Positions 44,480 to 53,528 of a DNA stretch of 64,000 nt are shown here, in pieces. The stretch spans positions 80,764-144,763 of the forward strand of contig NZ_FXUG01000018.1 of NCBI RefSeq assembly GCF_900182915.1. The letters are read 5' to 3'. The notes beneath the pieces are model-generated. The model did no database searches. It was not told the DNA's origin and saw only the letters and a program-made list of their open reading frames with translations. This stretch comes from Neorhodopirellula lusitana (lineage in GTDB: Bacteria; Planctomycetota; Planctomycetia; Pirellulales; Pirellulaceae). Each line of letters starts with the position of its first letter. The stretch's first letter is position 1. Position numbers and translations under genes: made by a program.

Positions 44480-45292
44480 ATGGACAACGATCATCTACAG
44501 GTAGCGATTGAAGCTGCCCGCGCTGGTGCACACGAACTCATGTCCCGCTGGGACAACCGCGTGGTGCAGGAAAAAGGGCCGAAGGACTTAGTCACCGACG
44601 CGGATCTCGCGTCACAAGCGGCAATCCGAGGCATCCTGGAAAAGGCGTATCCCGATTATGCCTTCGTGGGCGAAGAAGAAGGTGAAAACGAACCCCCTGA
44701 ATCGGTCGCTCAAGGACTTTCCGACGCGCCCCCATGCTGGGTCGTTGATCCCCTTGATGGCACGATCAACTACGTCCATCGATTGCAAAGTTTTGCGGTG
44801 TCGATCGGTCTGTATGCCAACGGCAAGATGCGGCTGGGCGTGATCTACGATCCGACCCGCGATGAATGGTTCACCGCCATCGACGGACAAGGCGCCCACT
44901 GTAACGGCCGTGTCATGAAATCCAGCGACTGCACCGCACTGGACGAAAGCTTGCTCGCGTGCAGCTTCCGAGCCGGCGTGACGGCTGATTCGCCCGAAGT
45001 CAGTCGCTTTGTTAGCGTTTTGGAAGCGTGCCGCTCATTACGTCGACTGGGTTCATGTGCACTGAATATGTGCTACGTCGCCGACGGTCGCCTCGATGGC
45101 TACTGGGCCACCAACGTCTGTGCTTGGGACTCCGCCGCCGGTACCGTCATCGCCCGGGAAGCCGGTGCAACCTTGAGCGGCTACAACTCAGAACCGTTTG
45201 ACGATTGGAATCCCAAATTCTGTGTCAGCAGCACGACCGAGCTTCATCAGAAGCTGCTCTCCCACCTAGCGGAATCAAACACTTCTCCGTGA
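44480..45292 (+). CDS. Inositol monophosphatase family protein
   Basis: A 270-residue member of the lithium-sensitive phosphatase family. The metal site is complete: GEEEGE, D-P-L-D-G-T (VVDPLDGTINYVH) and the late WDSAAG aspartate motif. Family members hydrolyse inositol-1-phosphate, fructose-1,6-bisphosphate, 3'-phosphoadenosine-5'-phosphate or histidinol phosphate; the substrate cannot be chosen from sequence alone. It lies 12 bp after the kinase gene and was probably cotranscribed. Confidence 0.92.
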   Translation: MDNDHLQVAIEAARAGAHELMSRWDNRVVQEKGPKDLVTDADLASQAAIRGILEKAYPDYAFVGEEEGENEPPESVAQGLSDAPPCWVVDPLDGTINYVHRLQSFAVSIGLYANGKMRLGVIYDPTRDEWFTAIDGQGAHCNGRVMKSSDCTALDESLLACSFRAGVTADSPEVSRFVSVLEACRSLRRLGSCALNMCYVADGRLDGYWATNVCAWDSAAGTVIAREAGATLSGYNSEPFDDWNPKFCVSSTTELHQKLLSHLAESNTSP

Positions 45293-45387
45293 CCACGCCA
45301 CCCTGGTGGACGTTAACCGGCTCGTTGGTGTGGTAAGGTATGAGCGTCGAGACGCTATTCCGCCACCATGAATAACGAGATAAACCA

Positions 45388-45756
45388 GTGCAAGATTCCA
45401 CCAACAACCCCTACGACAGTCCAATTCAGACCGCACCGGGACAAGACTTCTCAAACCGAGCCCGAACTCTCACTCTTAAGCGACTTGGTGTTCTGTCGGT
45501 CGGCAAACTGGTAGGCGTTGTCTACGCAATTCTTGGCTTGGTTCTAGGTGGCTTCTTCTCCTTGATCGCCGTTGCGGGTGTGGCCGCCAACGGTGGTGAT
45601 CAAGCGATTGGTGGAATCATCGGTGGCGTCGGAGCGATCATCATGCTTCCGATCCTTTATGGAGTGCTAGGTTTCGTGGGCGGCATTGTCGGAGCGTTTC
45701 TGTTTAACGTTTGCGCCAACGTCATCGGTGGAATCGAAATGGATTTTGAAGGCTAA
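45388..45756 (+). CDS. Small membrane protein with NPYDSP start
   Basis: A 122-residue protein with a GTG start. It begins MQDSTNNPYDSPIQ, the planctomycete NPYxS signature, then has two long glycine-rich hydrophobic segments (about 47-77 and 83-113) that could form two to four helices. The small-residue pattern (GGIIGGVGAIIMLP, GFVGGIVGAFL) suggests tight helix packing. No known family is recognised. It lies 95 bp downstream of the phosphatase gene with its own possible leader. Confidence 0.65.
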   Translation: MQDSTNNPYDSPIQTAPGQDFSNRARTLTLKRLGVLSVGKLVGVVYAILGLVLGGFFSLIAVAGVAANGGDQAIGGIIGGVGAIIMLPILYGVLGFVGGIVGAFLFNVCANVIGGIEMDFEG

Positions 45757-46478
45757 CGGCAAGCATCTGATCATGCCACGATCTAATAGCACGCCGCCTG
45801 AATCGATTCTTTAAAGACGCTCGCTATTCAACCAGCAAAACGTCTTTCGCAGGCGGGAACAGTGAACTTGGCGCGAAAGTCCTATCACCAACTGTGACGA
45901 TCCTCGCCGTACCCGAAGCGATCTTTAAGTCATAAGAGGCGAGCGCACCAATCAACAAAGTGTGCCCCCACTTCGCATAGATCGTTCCGGCTAAGTCACC
46001 GCTGCCCAATCTCGAAGACTAAGTTGTCAGCTTAGGCGGGTTTGCCTGCGTTTGGAAACTTCCTAGGACGGCCTCGCGGTCGCATTGTCATCCGTACTAC
46101 GACAGTGGGTAAGGCATGAACAGATGGAGAGGCTCGACAGCCGAAATCGAAACGTCTTCAGGAGGGCGAATGCTGAAGTTGCGCACCAGCGTCACTCAGA
46201 TGGATCAAAAACGCGACCTTCCCGAGACGCCTGACTCAGCCACCAACCCATTCGCGAGGATCTCGTCGGCAGACACCGATCGATATGCTGCTAAAGCCAC
46301 CCGGCCGCGCTCCATCGCATGCACCGGAGCACCTTGCCAAAGAAGCAATCCCCAAGAGTGTGCCGGGGAGTCACGTCGCTGACGAAACCCAGGCTTCTTG
46401 AACAGAGGACTTGGGCTTCGGCTGAGCGATCGCGGTTCAGTACCGCGATGAACGAAGAAGTCTTACAAAGAATGTAAC
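45757..46478. other. Decayed segment at the left end of the cassette array
   Basis: About 720 bp. It contains the C-terminal gene fragment at 45824-46014 and, on the minus strand at about 46210-46380, a second short open stretch (about 50 codons ending ...VSGRSRF) without a start. Both look like gene remnants. No complete gene is supported. Confidence 0.5.
45824..46014 (-). pseudogene. C-terminal fragment of an unidentified protein
   Basis: About 60 codons beginning right after an in-frame stop, reading LAGTIYAKWGHTLLIGALAS and ending KDVLLVE. The composition (beta-type, 'GTIYAKWG...LLIGALASYDL') resembles the end of a larger secreted or pilus-type protein, but no start codon or N-terminal part is present. 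I treat it as the 3' remnant of a broken gene. Confidence 0.4.
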
Positions 46479-46965
46479 TCAACCGCCGCGTCCACACGAA
46501 GTCAAATCCTCATTGGTTATCAGTATCTCAGTAGTCGAATACAGAAATACGACATGCGTCATCGTGTGCGTCGAAGTACAAGCTGCACATGTGGCGAGTG
46601 GAATATCATGGCCGCGGTCGACTCGTAGTAACCCAGCAATCAAGTAAAGAAAGGCCAGAATCACAAAGCCGAATCCGAGCAGCGTGTGATATAGCACGGG
46701 GGAAAGAGTAAACAAGCAACCGCCAGCTATGTGCGCTTTCGATGCCGAGTTCGTCAAGTGTGTACGCCGGAGCGTGTGGGTCAAAGCTCAGAGTCGCAAC
46801 GCAGCAATTGCGTTTAGGTGATTCGCCCTGTGAGCCACGTCGTGTGAAGTGGAGATTAAAGACAGCGACGTCGTTCAATGACGATACGTGCCTGCGGATC
46901 GCCGACAAGTTAACGGGATAGGCGAGAAACTTGGGCAGCTTGTCCCTGTTGGTAGTTTCAATCAT
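46479..46965 (-). pseudogene. Cassette gene for a membrane protein, apparently frameshifted
   Basis: Two overlapping minus-strand frames seem to be halves of one gene. The first (ATG at 46963-46965, MIETTNRDKLPKFLAYPVNL) runs to about ...YTLDELGIES near 46745. The second continues in another frame with AHIAGGCLFTLSPVLYHTLLG, a strong membrane segment, and ends at 46479. A single indel near 46740 would join them into a protein of about 160 residues. It could be a real frameshift mutation or a sequencing error. It follows the attC at 47020-47115. Confidence 0.45.
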
Positions 46966-47019
46966 ACCAAACGGTCGTTGTCGTTCGCTGGTTAAGGCTG
47001 AAGCCACACCGCTCCAGTC

Positions 47020-47115
47020 GAATAACGTCGGTGGTCACCGGGCAAACGCGTGTCACGGCAAGGAAGTTTGCAAAAAGTTGACGCGTTTGCTTCGCGCACA
47101 CCACATTGTTATCCG
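47020..47115 (-). repeat. attC-like site
   Basis: Boxes on the minus strand are GGATAAC (right end) and GTTATTC (left end), 96 bp apart overall. It belongs to the YggL-like cassette; its upstream cassette boundary box is GTTATCC at 47503. Confidence 0.75.
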
Positions 47116-47142
47116 TGCCGTTACTTGTGGGCCCGTTGACGA

Positions 47143-47460
47143 TTACCATCCGTAGTTCGCGTCGCGGAGCGGACCGGTCCGGCAAAAAGCCAACTGAGGC
47201 AGTCGTCGGAACCATGCTTCGAAGTGTGCCCGGTCATCTTCGTTCGGCTGTCGATCGCCAACCTGTATGATGACAGAGTAGGACCCACCATCGCCGCCGC
47301 CGCCAAATTGCAACCCAGCAGCTTCCACGGCGTCAATCAAGTCGTCGCACAGCACGTCCAATTGTAACGCGGTTAACGGTGGATTAAAGGTCGCATCCAG
47401 CTCGAAGCACCAGTCGGCAAATTCTGCAAGCCTAAGTTTTTTTAGCAAGCGACGCTTCAT
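47143..47460 (-). CDS. YggL-like (DUF469) protein, integron cassette gene
   Basis: A 105-residue protein resembling YggL/DUF469, a small family associated with the 50S ribosomal subunit in E. coli. The match covers the basic start (KRRLLKKLRLAEF), the F-x-L-D-A-x-F strand, the helix with DDLIDAVE and the glycine-rich LQFGGGGDGG strand, and the C-terminal E-x-W-x-x-x-x-P region. It begins at the ATG at 47460 and ends 28 bp before its own attC. Finding a translation-related protein in a mobile cassette is uncommon. The assignment is by pattern, not alignment. Confidence 0.65.
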   Translation of the reverse strand: MKRRLLKKLRLAEFADWCFELDATFNPPLTALQLDVLCDDLIDAVEAAGLQFGGGGDGGSYSVIIQVGDRQPNEDDRAHFEAWFRRLPQLAFCRTGPLRDANYGW

Positions 47461-47502
47461 GGTGTTGTGGCAACGTGTGCTGGAGTCTGCATCTACCGAA
47501 TC

Positions 47503-47614
47503 GGATAACGCTCGCGGTCACCGGGTAGGGGTGATCGGAGCGGAGGCGGTAAAATGGCGAAGCCAACCGCCGTAGCGGAGAGCACACCTACTCCGGTGCA
47601 CCGCTTTGTTATCC
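47503..47614 (-). repeat. attC-like site, long type
   Basis: Outer boxes GGATAAC and GTTATCC, 112 bp. The centre contains GGCGGTAAAATGGCGAAG...CCAACCGCC, an extra stem also present in the sites at 57843 and 62717. L-type arms are CACCGG and CCGGTG. Confidence 0.85.
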
Positions 47615-47642
47615 GCATACGTCTCTTAAGAATCAGTGAACG

Positions 47643-47972
47643 CTACCGAAATACTACGTAAAGAAAAATTCCTGCCGATGGCAAAGCACCGACGAGAATG
47701 AAGCCAAAGCACTTAAACAGGAAACCGCCAACGAAGGCTCGGTCCGCCGCCACTGACTCCTTCGCTACAATCTCGCCGTTCATGTCCAGTTCGCAAGTGC
47801 ACTCCGGACAAACATAGCCGCCCTGCGTCCACTGGCGTTCTGTCTTGCGGAATGGCGAAGTGATTAGGGAAGTGGGAGCCTGGCATACAGGGCAGTGTTT
47901 CGGGATTTTACGGCATTGGTACAAAACCCATACCGCGAAGAAAACAAACGGAAGAAGCGTCAAGACAAACAT
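47643..47972 (-). CDS. Small two-helix membrane protein with CPxC zinc-ribbon motifs, cassette gene
   Basis: A 109-residue protein with an N-terminal membrane helix (FVLTLLPFVFFAVWVLYQ) and another at the C-terminus (FLFKCFGFILVGALPSAGIFLYVVF). Between them, CPVCQ (about residue 27) and CPECTC (about 55) could bind one zinc ion. No family is recognised. It lies between two attC-like sites and is read in the cassette direction. Confidence 0.65.
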   Translation of the reverse strand: MFVLTLLPFVFFAVWVLYQCRKIPKHCPVCQAPTSLITSPFRKTERQWTQGGYVCPECTCELDMNGEIVAKESVAADRAFVGGFLFKCFGFILVGALPSAGIFLYVVFR

Positions 47973-48041
47973 GGTTCTCGTGATCCTTCGTGATTAGTTG
48001 CGATAAACAAATGCGCTCACTATCGACTAGAAGTTTGAGGC

Positions 48042-48132
48042 GGATAACGGTGCGGATCACCCGGTCGGCGCGGGAAATCTTCCATTGTCAAAACGCCTGA
48101 CTTCGCCGCTCGGTTGCATCGTTTGGTTCCCC
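48042..48132 (-). repeat. attC-like site with an odd outer box
   Basis: The left box is GTTATCC on the minus strand; the right box is GGGGAAC (plus strand GTTCCCC at 48126-48132). It is the attC of the truncated cassette gene at 48162. Confidence 0.65.
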
Positions 48133-48161
48133 GCGTTTTCGTACACGGCAACCACGTTCGA

Positions 48162-48337
48162 TCATTGTGAGTCAATCCAATCGAAGAAGCAACCAATTAG
48201 AAGCGGCAAAGTTGATGGACCACCGGCAGCACAGAATTGATCGTTCTCGACGTAGTACGCCGTCCAAGTTCGTTTTGCACCGGAGATGCCATTCTCGACC
48301 ATCGCCAGTTTACGCCCGGAGTATTCAGTGCCGGATA
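48162..48337 (-). pseudogene. Truncated cassette gene, C-terminal 58 codons
   Basis: An open stretch on the minus strand ends with ...STLPLLIGCFFDWIDSQ and a TGA at 48162-48164, 30 bp before its attC. Its 5' part is missing because the inverted-repeat end of the transposase element begins at 48339. So the array was cut exactly here by that element. Confidence 0.6.
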
Positions 48338-48338
48338 A

Positions 48339-48377
48339 GGGGGAGACGCTTCGCGGGGGTCAGGCTAGGTTTTCGGT
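48339..48377 (+). repeat. REP-like inverted repeat, left copy
   Basis: About 39 bp (from GGGGGAGACGCTTCGCGGGG to the AGGTTTTCGGT end) matching, inverted and with about five changes, the copy at 49412-49449. It overlaps the last codons of the transposase remnant. Confidence 0.85.
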
Positions 48378-49350
48378 GTTCAGATCTAAGTTTTGTTCGA
48401 TATTGTCGATCGCTTGGCGATACTCCTTCGATTTCTCCACGCGTCGCTTAGCACGTCGAATCAAATTGGATGAGCTGTCTGGGTGAGCTAAACCGAATCT
48501 CGTTGAAAGACTTGCAATAGTTTTGCCCGTCCATCGCTGGCACAGCATGGCGGCGATTTCACGTCCCGCTGCTAGGCTTCGGAACCCCACGTACTCGGTT
48601 GGGCAAACGTCGAAGTAGGATGCCGTTTCATCGATAATCTGATCGGCTGTCACTGCTTTGAGCCGACGACTTGTCCGCTGTCGTTTTTGATCGTCATCAG
48701 ACTGCGCCAGTGCAATCGCCTTCTTTAAGAATGACTCACTGCCCAGCAGCCAACCAATGAGCGCCGAAGTGAGCGGATTCTCGGGATCGATGCTGCCTGC
48801 CTTGATGTATTGTCGATAAGCGACGGCAGTGTCTTTCCCTCCGTTTCCGCTAGCCAGTAGGTGTGCAGGTCATCGTACTGGACCCAATCAACACGCGAAG
48901 TTTTACGCGCGAAGCCTGGGTAACTGCTGTGCGCCCACTGTGCCAGATCCTGAACCAAAGGATGCATGCCGTTGCAGGGATTCAAATAGATGTACCGACT
49001 GAGTGACCAAAAGTATCCGGCATCTTCAACTAAGAACGCCTTGTAGCGACCTTGAAACAGATGCCCCACTCGTTGGTTGCGTTTGGAATATCAATTGGCG
49101 TATCCGGACAGCCAGTGCTGCATCCCACGCGCGAGATTGGGCTCCGGAGTTTGTGCCAGCAAGTGAATATGGTTTGGCATCCAGCAATAGGAAAGCACTT
49201 TCCATCCACTTCGAGTCACCTCTTCCTTCAACCCGCGAGTGAGTCGATCGCAGTGACTCTCGTCGTGAAAGATCAGCCGTCGACCCTCGCCACGCGTTGC
49301 AACGCGTGGTAGATGGCACCAGGAAATTGAACACGAAGTTGCCGAGCCAT
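48360..49350 (-). pseudogene. REP-associated tyrosine transposase (RAYT, IS200-like), frameshifted
   Basis: The original protein ran from the ATG at 49350 (MARQLRVQFPGAIYHAL) to 48360 and is broken by at least two frameshifts and a stop. Pieces in different frames still show the HUH motif (CWMPNHIHLLAQTPEP), RVGHLFQGRYKAFLVED, the Tyr region SRYIYLNPCNG, and a C-terminal helix-turn-helix part (SLSTRFGLAHPDSSSNLIRRA). This order fits RAYT enzymes, which move REP palindromes. One frameshift is a missing base after AETEGK near 48840. Confidence 0.8.
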
Positions 49351-49411
49351 CGCAAAGTCCTCGCTACTGAAAGAGAATCGAAGCTGATCCAATCAGTCTA
49401 GCAGAGCGAAA

Positions 49412-49676
<265 letters not shown>

Positions 49677-49856
49677 GCGGTTCGCGTTGAACTGCAGGAG
49701 CGATTATCCTGCGACGGCCCAATCTGTTCTCGACCGTTGCGTTTCTGGCGGACCTACCGCGCTCGGTGCAGACGGATTGCATGTGCCTGGCGATCGTTGT
49801 CCGCAAACCTCAATCGAGTGAGTTCATTGAGATCTACCAATTGTTTGGGTCGGCTG

Positions 49857-52800
49857 ATGCTGACCATTTCGGTGGCGTGTCTCGCCGTCGTTGCTCACGG
49901 CCAAGACATTCGTGGAGTGGCCCCCGTCGTGGGGCTTCGCACCCATTCTCCCACCGACGTGTTGCTGACCGGAGCAACGCTGGTGGCCAATCCCGATCAC
50001 TACCTGAAAGACCTGGGGTCGGAGGATTCAGCCAAGGAGTCGGATGAGAACGCGTCCACGGGCGATGTTCTGATCCGCGCTGGTCGCATTGTCGCGGTGA
50101 GTGATTCGATCGAACCACCACCTGGGTGTCGCGTCGTGGATTGCTCGGGCAAGACCATATACGCCGGATGGATCAACGCTTGGCAAGAGGTTCCCAGTGA
50201 CTCATTGACCTCAGGCGATGACTATTGGAATGCAAATATCGTGGCCAATCGCGAGGTTCGCGATTTGTCGAGCGTTCCAGATGCCGGCAAGCTTCGCAGC
50301 CAAGGGTTCACGACGACGGTGCTGGCCCCAAAAGGACGCATCCTTGGCGGGCAGCCTTCGGTGTGGTCGCTGAATGAATCCAAGGACGACCCCGACAACT
50401 CGCACGCAGGGCCGCAACGCATTGCGGATCTGAAATGGATGACGGCCGCGCTGTCCGTGCCACGCGGAAACGATTCCGGCGAACGATATCCCAACTCACC
50501 GATGGGCGCGGTGGCGCTGCTTCGCCAGTCGCTGTACGACGCGCAGTGGTACCGTGATGCGTCAGCGGCCCATGACGCGAATCCGTCTTTGCCGCAACCG
50601 GATCACAGCGAAACGTTGCAGACATTGCATCAGGCGTTGGTTGGATCGACGTTCGTGTTTGATTGCCCGAACGAACGAATGGCACTGCGAGCTCAGAAGA
50701 TTGCGAACGAGTTCTCGCTGCGATCCATCGTCCGCGGGTCCGGCCGAGAGTACCGCGAGGCGGCAGCGATCGCGGCTCTGGATCGTGTGCTGTTGTTGCC
50801 GTTGGATTTTCCAGAGGCCCCCGACGTGGCGACGCCCGAGTCCGCTCGTGAAGTGGACCTGGTCAACCTGATGGATTGGAAGTTCGCTCCCACGAACCCA
50901 GCCGAAATGGTTCGCCAAGGCGCGACCATTTGTTTGACCACCGATCGGCTGGATGATCCGGGCAAGTTCCTGGCTCGCTTGCGAACGGCAGTCAAACGAG
51001 GGTTGTCACGTCGCGACGCCATCGCCGCGCTCACCACCACACCGGCTGGAATGCTGGGGCTGGAGCGGTCGCATGGCCGCATCGCCGCCGGGATGTCTGC
51101 GAATTTGATTGTCGCGAGTGGCGATCTGTTTGAAAAAGACACGAAGGTTTGGAAGGTCCTGGTCGACGGCCAAGAGTTCGTTGTCAACGAGGAACCCGAG
51201 ACCAAAGTGGCGTCGCTGGTCGGCTCGTGGAAGCTTCGGATGCCGGCGGATTTGGCAACCCAAGTGAAGCTCGCGATCACACAAAAAGACGGCCGCTTGT
51301 CGGCAGAATTGATCGGCACCACCCCCAAGGAAGAGACGGACGAAGAAGTGCTCGAGGGCGAGAAAGAAGACCTGATGGAGTCGAGCGACGAATCGGTTGC
51401 TGGCGATACCGCCAGCAGCAAAACGGACGACGAAGAGTCGGACACTGAAAGCGAGTCCGATGCCTCAGACGAAACGAAATCGGAAGAGGAAGGCTCGAAA
51501 GAGAACAAGGACGAAGAACCCAAGGAGCAGACCAGCAAGCAAAAACTGAAGAAGATCGTTCAACGATTGGATCAGTTCGCTGGCCAGATCACTTGCGAGG
51601 ATTCGGAAGACGCGTTGTACCAGGCTCTCGGATTGCCCGAAGGCACGCACCGAGTGGTGATTCGTTCGGGTGCCAAATCGTTGGAGAAGGTATCCGAATC
51701 CGAGCCGCTGTCGATCGAGTTCTATCCGATCGGGAAGCCAGCCCGGCGTTTTGAGACCAGTTGGGTTGAACCCGAAACGGACTCCGACAAGACACCCGAA
51801 GAAGAGTCAACGGATGAAAAGGCGTCTGAGGACGAGGCCCCTGAAGACAAGGACGTCGAAAGCGAGGACTCTGACGATTCAAAGGATGCGGATGGCGAAC
51901 AACCTCCAGAAGGTGAGCTCGCATCGGCAGAGCCCGAGCAGGCCCCCGAAGAATCCGCGGCGGACGAACCTGTTGTTGAAGAACTGCAAGTTGTTCGTCC
52001 TCTCGGGGTTTATGGGCGAAGCGAACCGGTCGCTCCCGTGACGCGAGTCTTATTTCAAGGGGCTTTGGTTTGGACCTGCGAGGATCGCGACGACCTCCGA
52101 GTCCCGGAAACACCGATGGATGTGCTGGTCGAAAAAGGCCGAATCGTCGCCGTCGACGAACACATCACGGTGCCGACGGGGGAAGACTGCACGATCATCA
52201 ATGCATCGGGCAAACACATCACTCCGGGTCTGATCGATTGCCACTCGCACGCGGCGACTGACGGGGGCATCAATGAATCCGGACAAGTCGTCACGTCGGA
52301 AGTTCGCGTCGGTGACTTCATCGACAACACCGACATCACGATCTATCGGCAGTTGGCCGGTGGGGTGACGACCGCGAATATTCTGCACGGCTCTGCGAAT
52401 CCGATCGGAGGCCAAAACCAAGTGGTGAAGTTCCGTTGGGGAGATTCGATGGATGACTTCCGGTTCCAAGACGCTCCGCTGGGGATCAAGTTCGCACTCG
52501 GCGAAAACGTCAAGCGAAACACGTCGCGCTATCCCAACACGCGAATGGGAGTCGAGCAATTGCTCCGCGACCAATTCCTGGCGGCCCGCGAGTATGCCGG
52601 GGCGCATCGTCGCTGGAGTTCGGGGCAACGCGACACGTTGCCGCCACGAGTGGATTTGCAGCTGCAAACGCTGGTGGAGATTCAGGATGGCAAGCGTTGG
52701 ATTCACTGTCACAGTTATCGCCAGGACGAGATCATGGCGACGCTGGATGTGCTTGATGAATTCGGGATTCGGATTGGATCGTTGCAGCACATCTTGGAAG

Positions 52801-53528
52801 GCTACAAAGTGGCTGACCGGATGGTGGAGCACGGTGCAATGGCATCCTCCTTCGCAGATTGGTGGGCCTACAAGTTCGAGGTCTACGATGCGATTCCTTA
52901 CAACGGTGTTTTGATGCACAACAAAGGCATCGTGGTTTCTTACAACAGCGATGATGCTGAGATGGGACGACACCTCAACACCGAGGCTGGCAAGGCCATC
53001 AAGTATGGCGGCGTGCCACCAACGGAAGCGTTGAAGTTCGTCACGCTGAATCCGGCCAAACAACTTCGGATCGAAGACCGTGTGGGTTCGATCGAAGTCG
53101 GCAAAGAGGCGGACTTGGTCGTTTGGAGTGGCCCCCCGATGTCGACGACTTCGCGTTGCGAACAGACATGGATCGACGGTCGTCCGATGTTCCGATTGCA
53201 GGACGAGGCGAAACTGCGTGCTCGCGACGAGGCCTGGCGAAACGAACTGATTCAGGAATTGCTTGATGGCAAGCCGAAGACCGATTCGGAAGAACCGTCC
53301 AAGGACGACGATGAGAAAGCATTGGCAGACCACCAAACGATGGAACTGAAGGAGGAGGAACGCTGGCTGCGTTACGACGAGTTCTGCAATTCTCGCGGTG
53401 CTCAACAAAGTGTTCAACAAAGTGTTCAACAAAGTGTTCAACAAAGTGTTCAACAAAGTGTTCAACAAAACGCCCGGCAAGCTGCCCAACAAGCGGCGAA
53501 GTCACAACGATCGGAGGAAGTCCAATGA
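49857..53528 (+). CDS. Large secreted amidohydrolase-superfamily protein with two enzyme-like domains
   Basis: About 1223 residues from the ATG at 49857, which starts a signal peptide (MLTISVACLAVVAHGQ). Domain 1 (about 30-500) has the amidohydrolase outline (VLLTGATLVANP, ...AGWINAWQEV) but no H-x-H metal motif, so it is probably inactive. A 90-residue acidic Glu/Asp/Ser/Lys linker and a small beta-domain follow. Domain 2 (about 745-1140) is complete, with PGLIDCHSHAATDGG, WIHCHSYRQDE and SYNSDDAEM as metal ligands. The C-terminus has five QQSV repeats encoded by a 12-bp tandem. The stop overlaps the next start (ATGA). Confidence 0.82.
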   Translation: MLTISVACLAVVAHGQDIRGVAPVVGLRTHSPTDVLLTGATLVANPDHYLKDLGSEDSAKESDENASTGDVLIRAGRIVAVSDSIEPPPGCRVVDCSGKTIYAGWINAWQEVPSDSLTSGDDYWNANIVANREVRDLSSVPDAGKLRSQGFTTTVLAPKGRILGGQPSVWSLNESKDDPDNSHAGPQRIADLKWMTAALSVPRGNDSGERYPNSPMGAVALLRQSLYDAQWYRDASAAHDANPSLPQPDHSETLQTLHQALVGSTFVFDCPNERMALRAQKIANEFSLRSIVRGSGREYREAAAIAALDRVLLLPLDFPEAPDVATPESAREVDLVNLMDWKFAPTNPAEMVRQGATICLTTDRLDDPGKFLARLRTAVKRGLSRRDAIAALTTTPAGMLGLERSHGRIAAGMSANLIVASGDLFEKDTKVWKVLVDGQEFVVNEEPETKVASLVGSWKLRMPADLATQVKLAITQKDGRLSAELIGTTPKEETDEEVLEGEKEDLMESSDESVAGDTASSKTDDEESDTESESDASDETKSEEEGSKENKDEEPKEQTSKQKLKKIVQRLDQFAGQITCEDSEDALYQALGLPEGTHRVVIRSGAKSLEKVSESEPLSIEFYPIGKPARRFETSWVEPETDSDKTPEEESTDEKASEDEAPEDKDVESEDSDDSKDADGEQPPEGELASAEPEQAPEESAADEPVVEELQVVRPLGVYGRSEPVAPVTRVLFQGALVWTCEDRDDLRVPETPMDVLVEKGRIVAVDEHITVPTGEDCTIINASGKHITPGLIDCHSHAATDGGINESGQVVTSEVRVGDFIDNTDITIYRQLAGGVTTANILHGSANPIGGQNQVVKFRWGDSMDDFRFQDAPLGIKFALGENVKRNTSRYPNTRMGVEQLLRDQFLAAREYAGAHRRWSSGQRDTLPPRVDLQLQTLVEIQDGKRWIHCHSYRQDEIMATLDVLDEFGIRIGSLQHILEGYKVADRMVEHGAMASSFADWWAYKFEVYDAIPYNGVLMHNKGIVVSYNSDDAEMGRHLNTEAGKAIKYGGVPPTEALKFVTLNPAKQLRIEDRVGSIEVGKEADLVVWSGPPMSTTSRCEQTWIDGRPMFRLQDEAKLRARDEAWRNELIQELLDGKPKTDSEEPSKDDDEKALADHQTMELKEEERWLRYDEFCNSRGAQQSVQQSVQQSVQQSVQQSVQQNARQAAQQAAKSQRSEEVQ
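53403..53462 (+). repeat. Five tandem 12-bp units encoding QQSV
   Basis: Five exact copies of CAACAAAGTGTT, in frame, add QQSV repeats to the tail of the amidohydrolase. A sixth unit is changed to CAACAAAACGCC. The unit length is a multiple of three, so copy-number changes keep the frame. Confidence 0.97.

Noticed and set aside
46116..46382. 88-residue plus-strand frame at the left of the array
   Set aside because: It overlaps remnant minus-strand coding sequence, runs against the cassette direction and has no recognisable feature.
52050..53492. 480-residue minus-strand frame inside the amidohydrolase gene
   Set aside because: The plus-strand frame has a signal peptide and catalytic motifs; the antisense frame has none.
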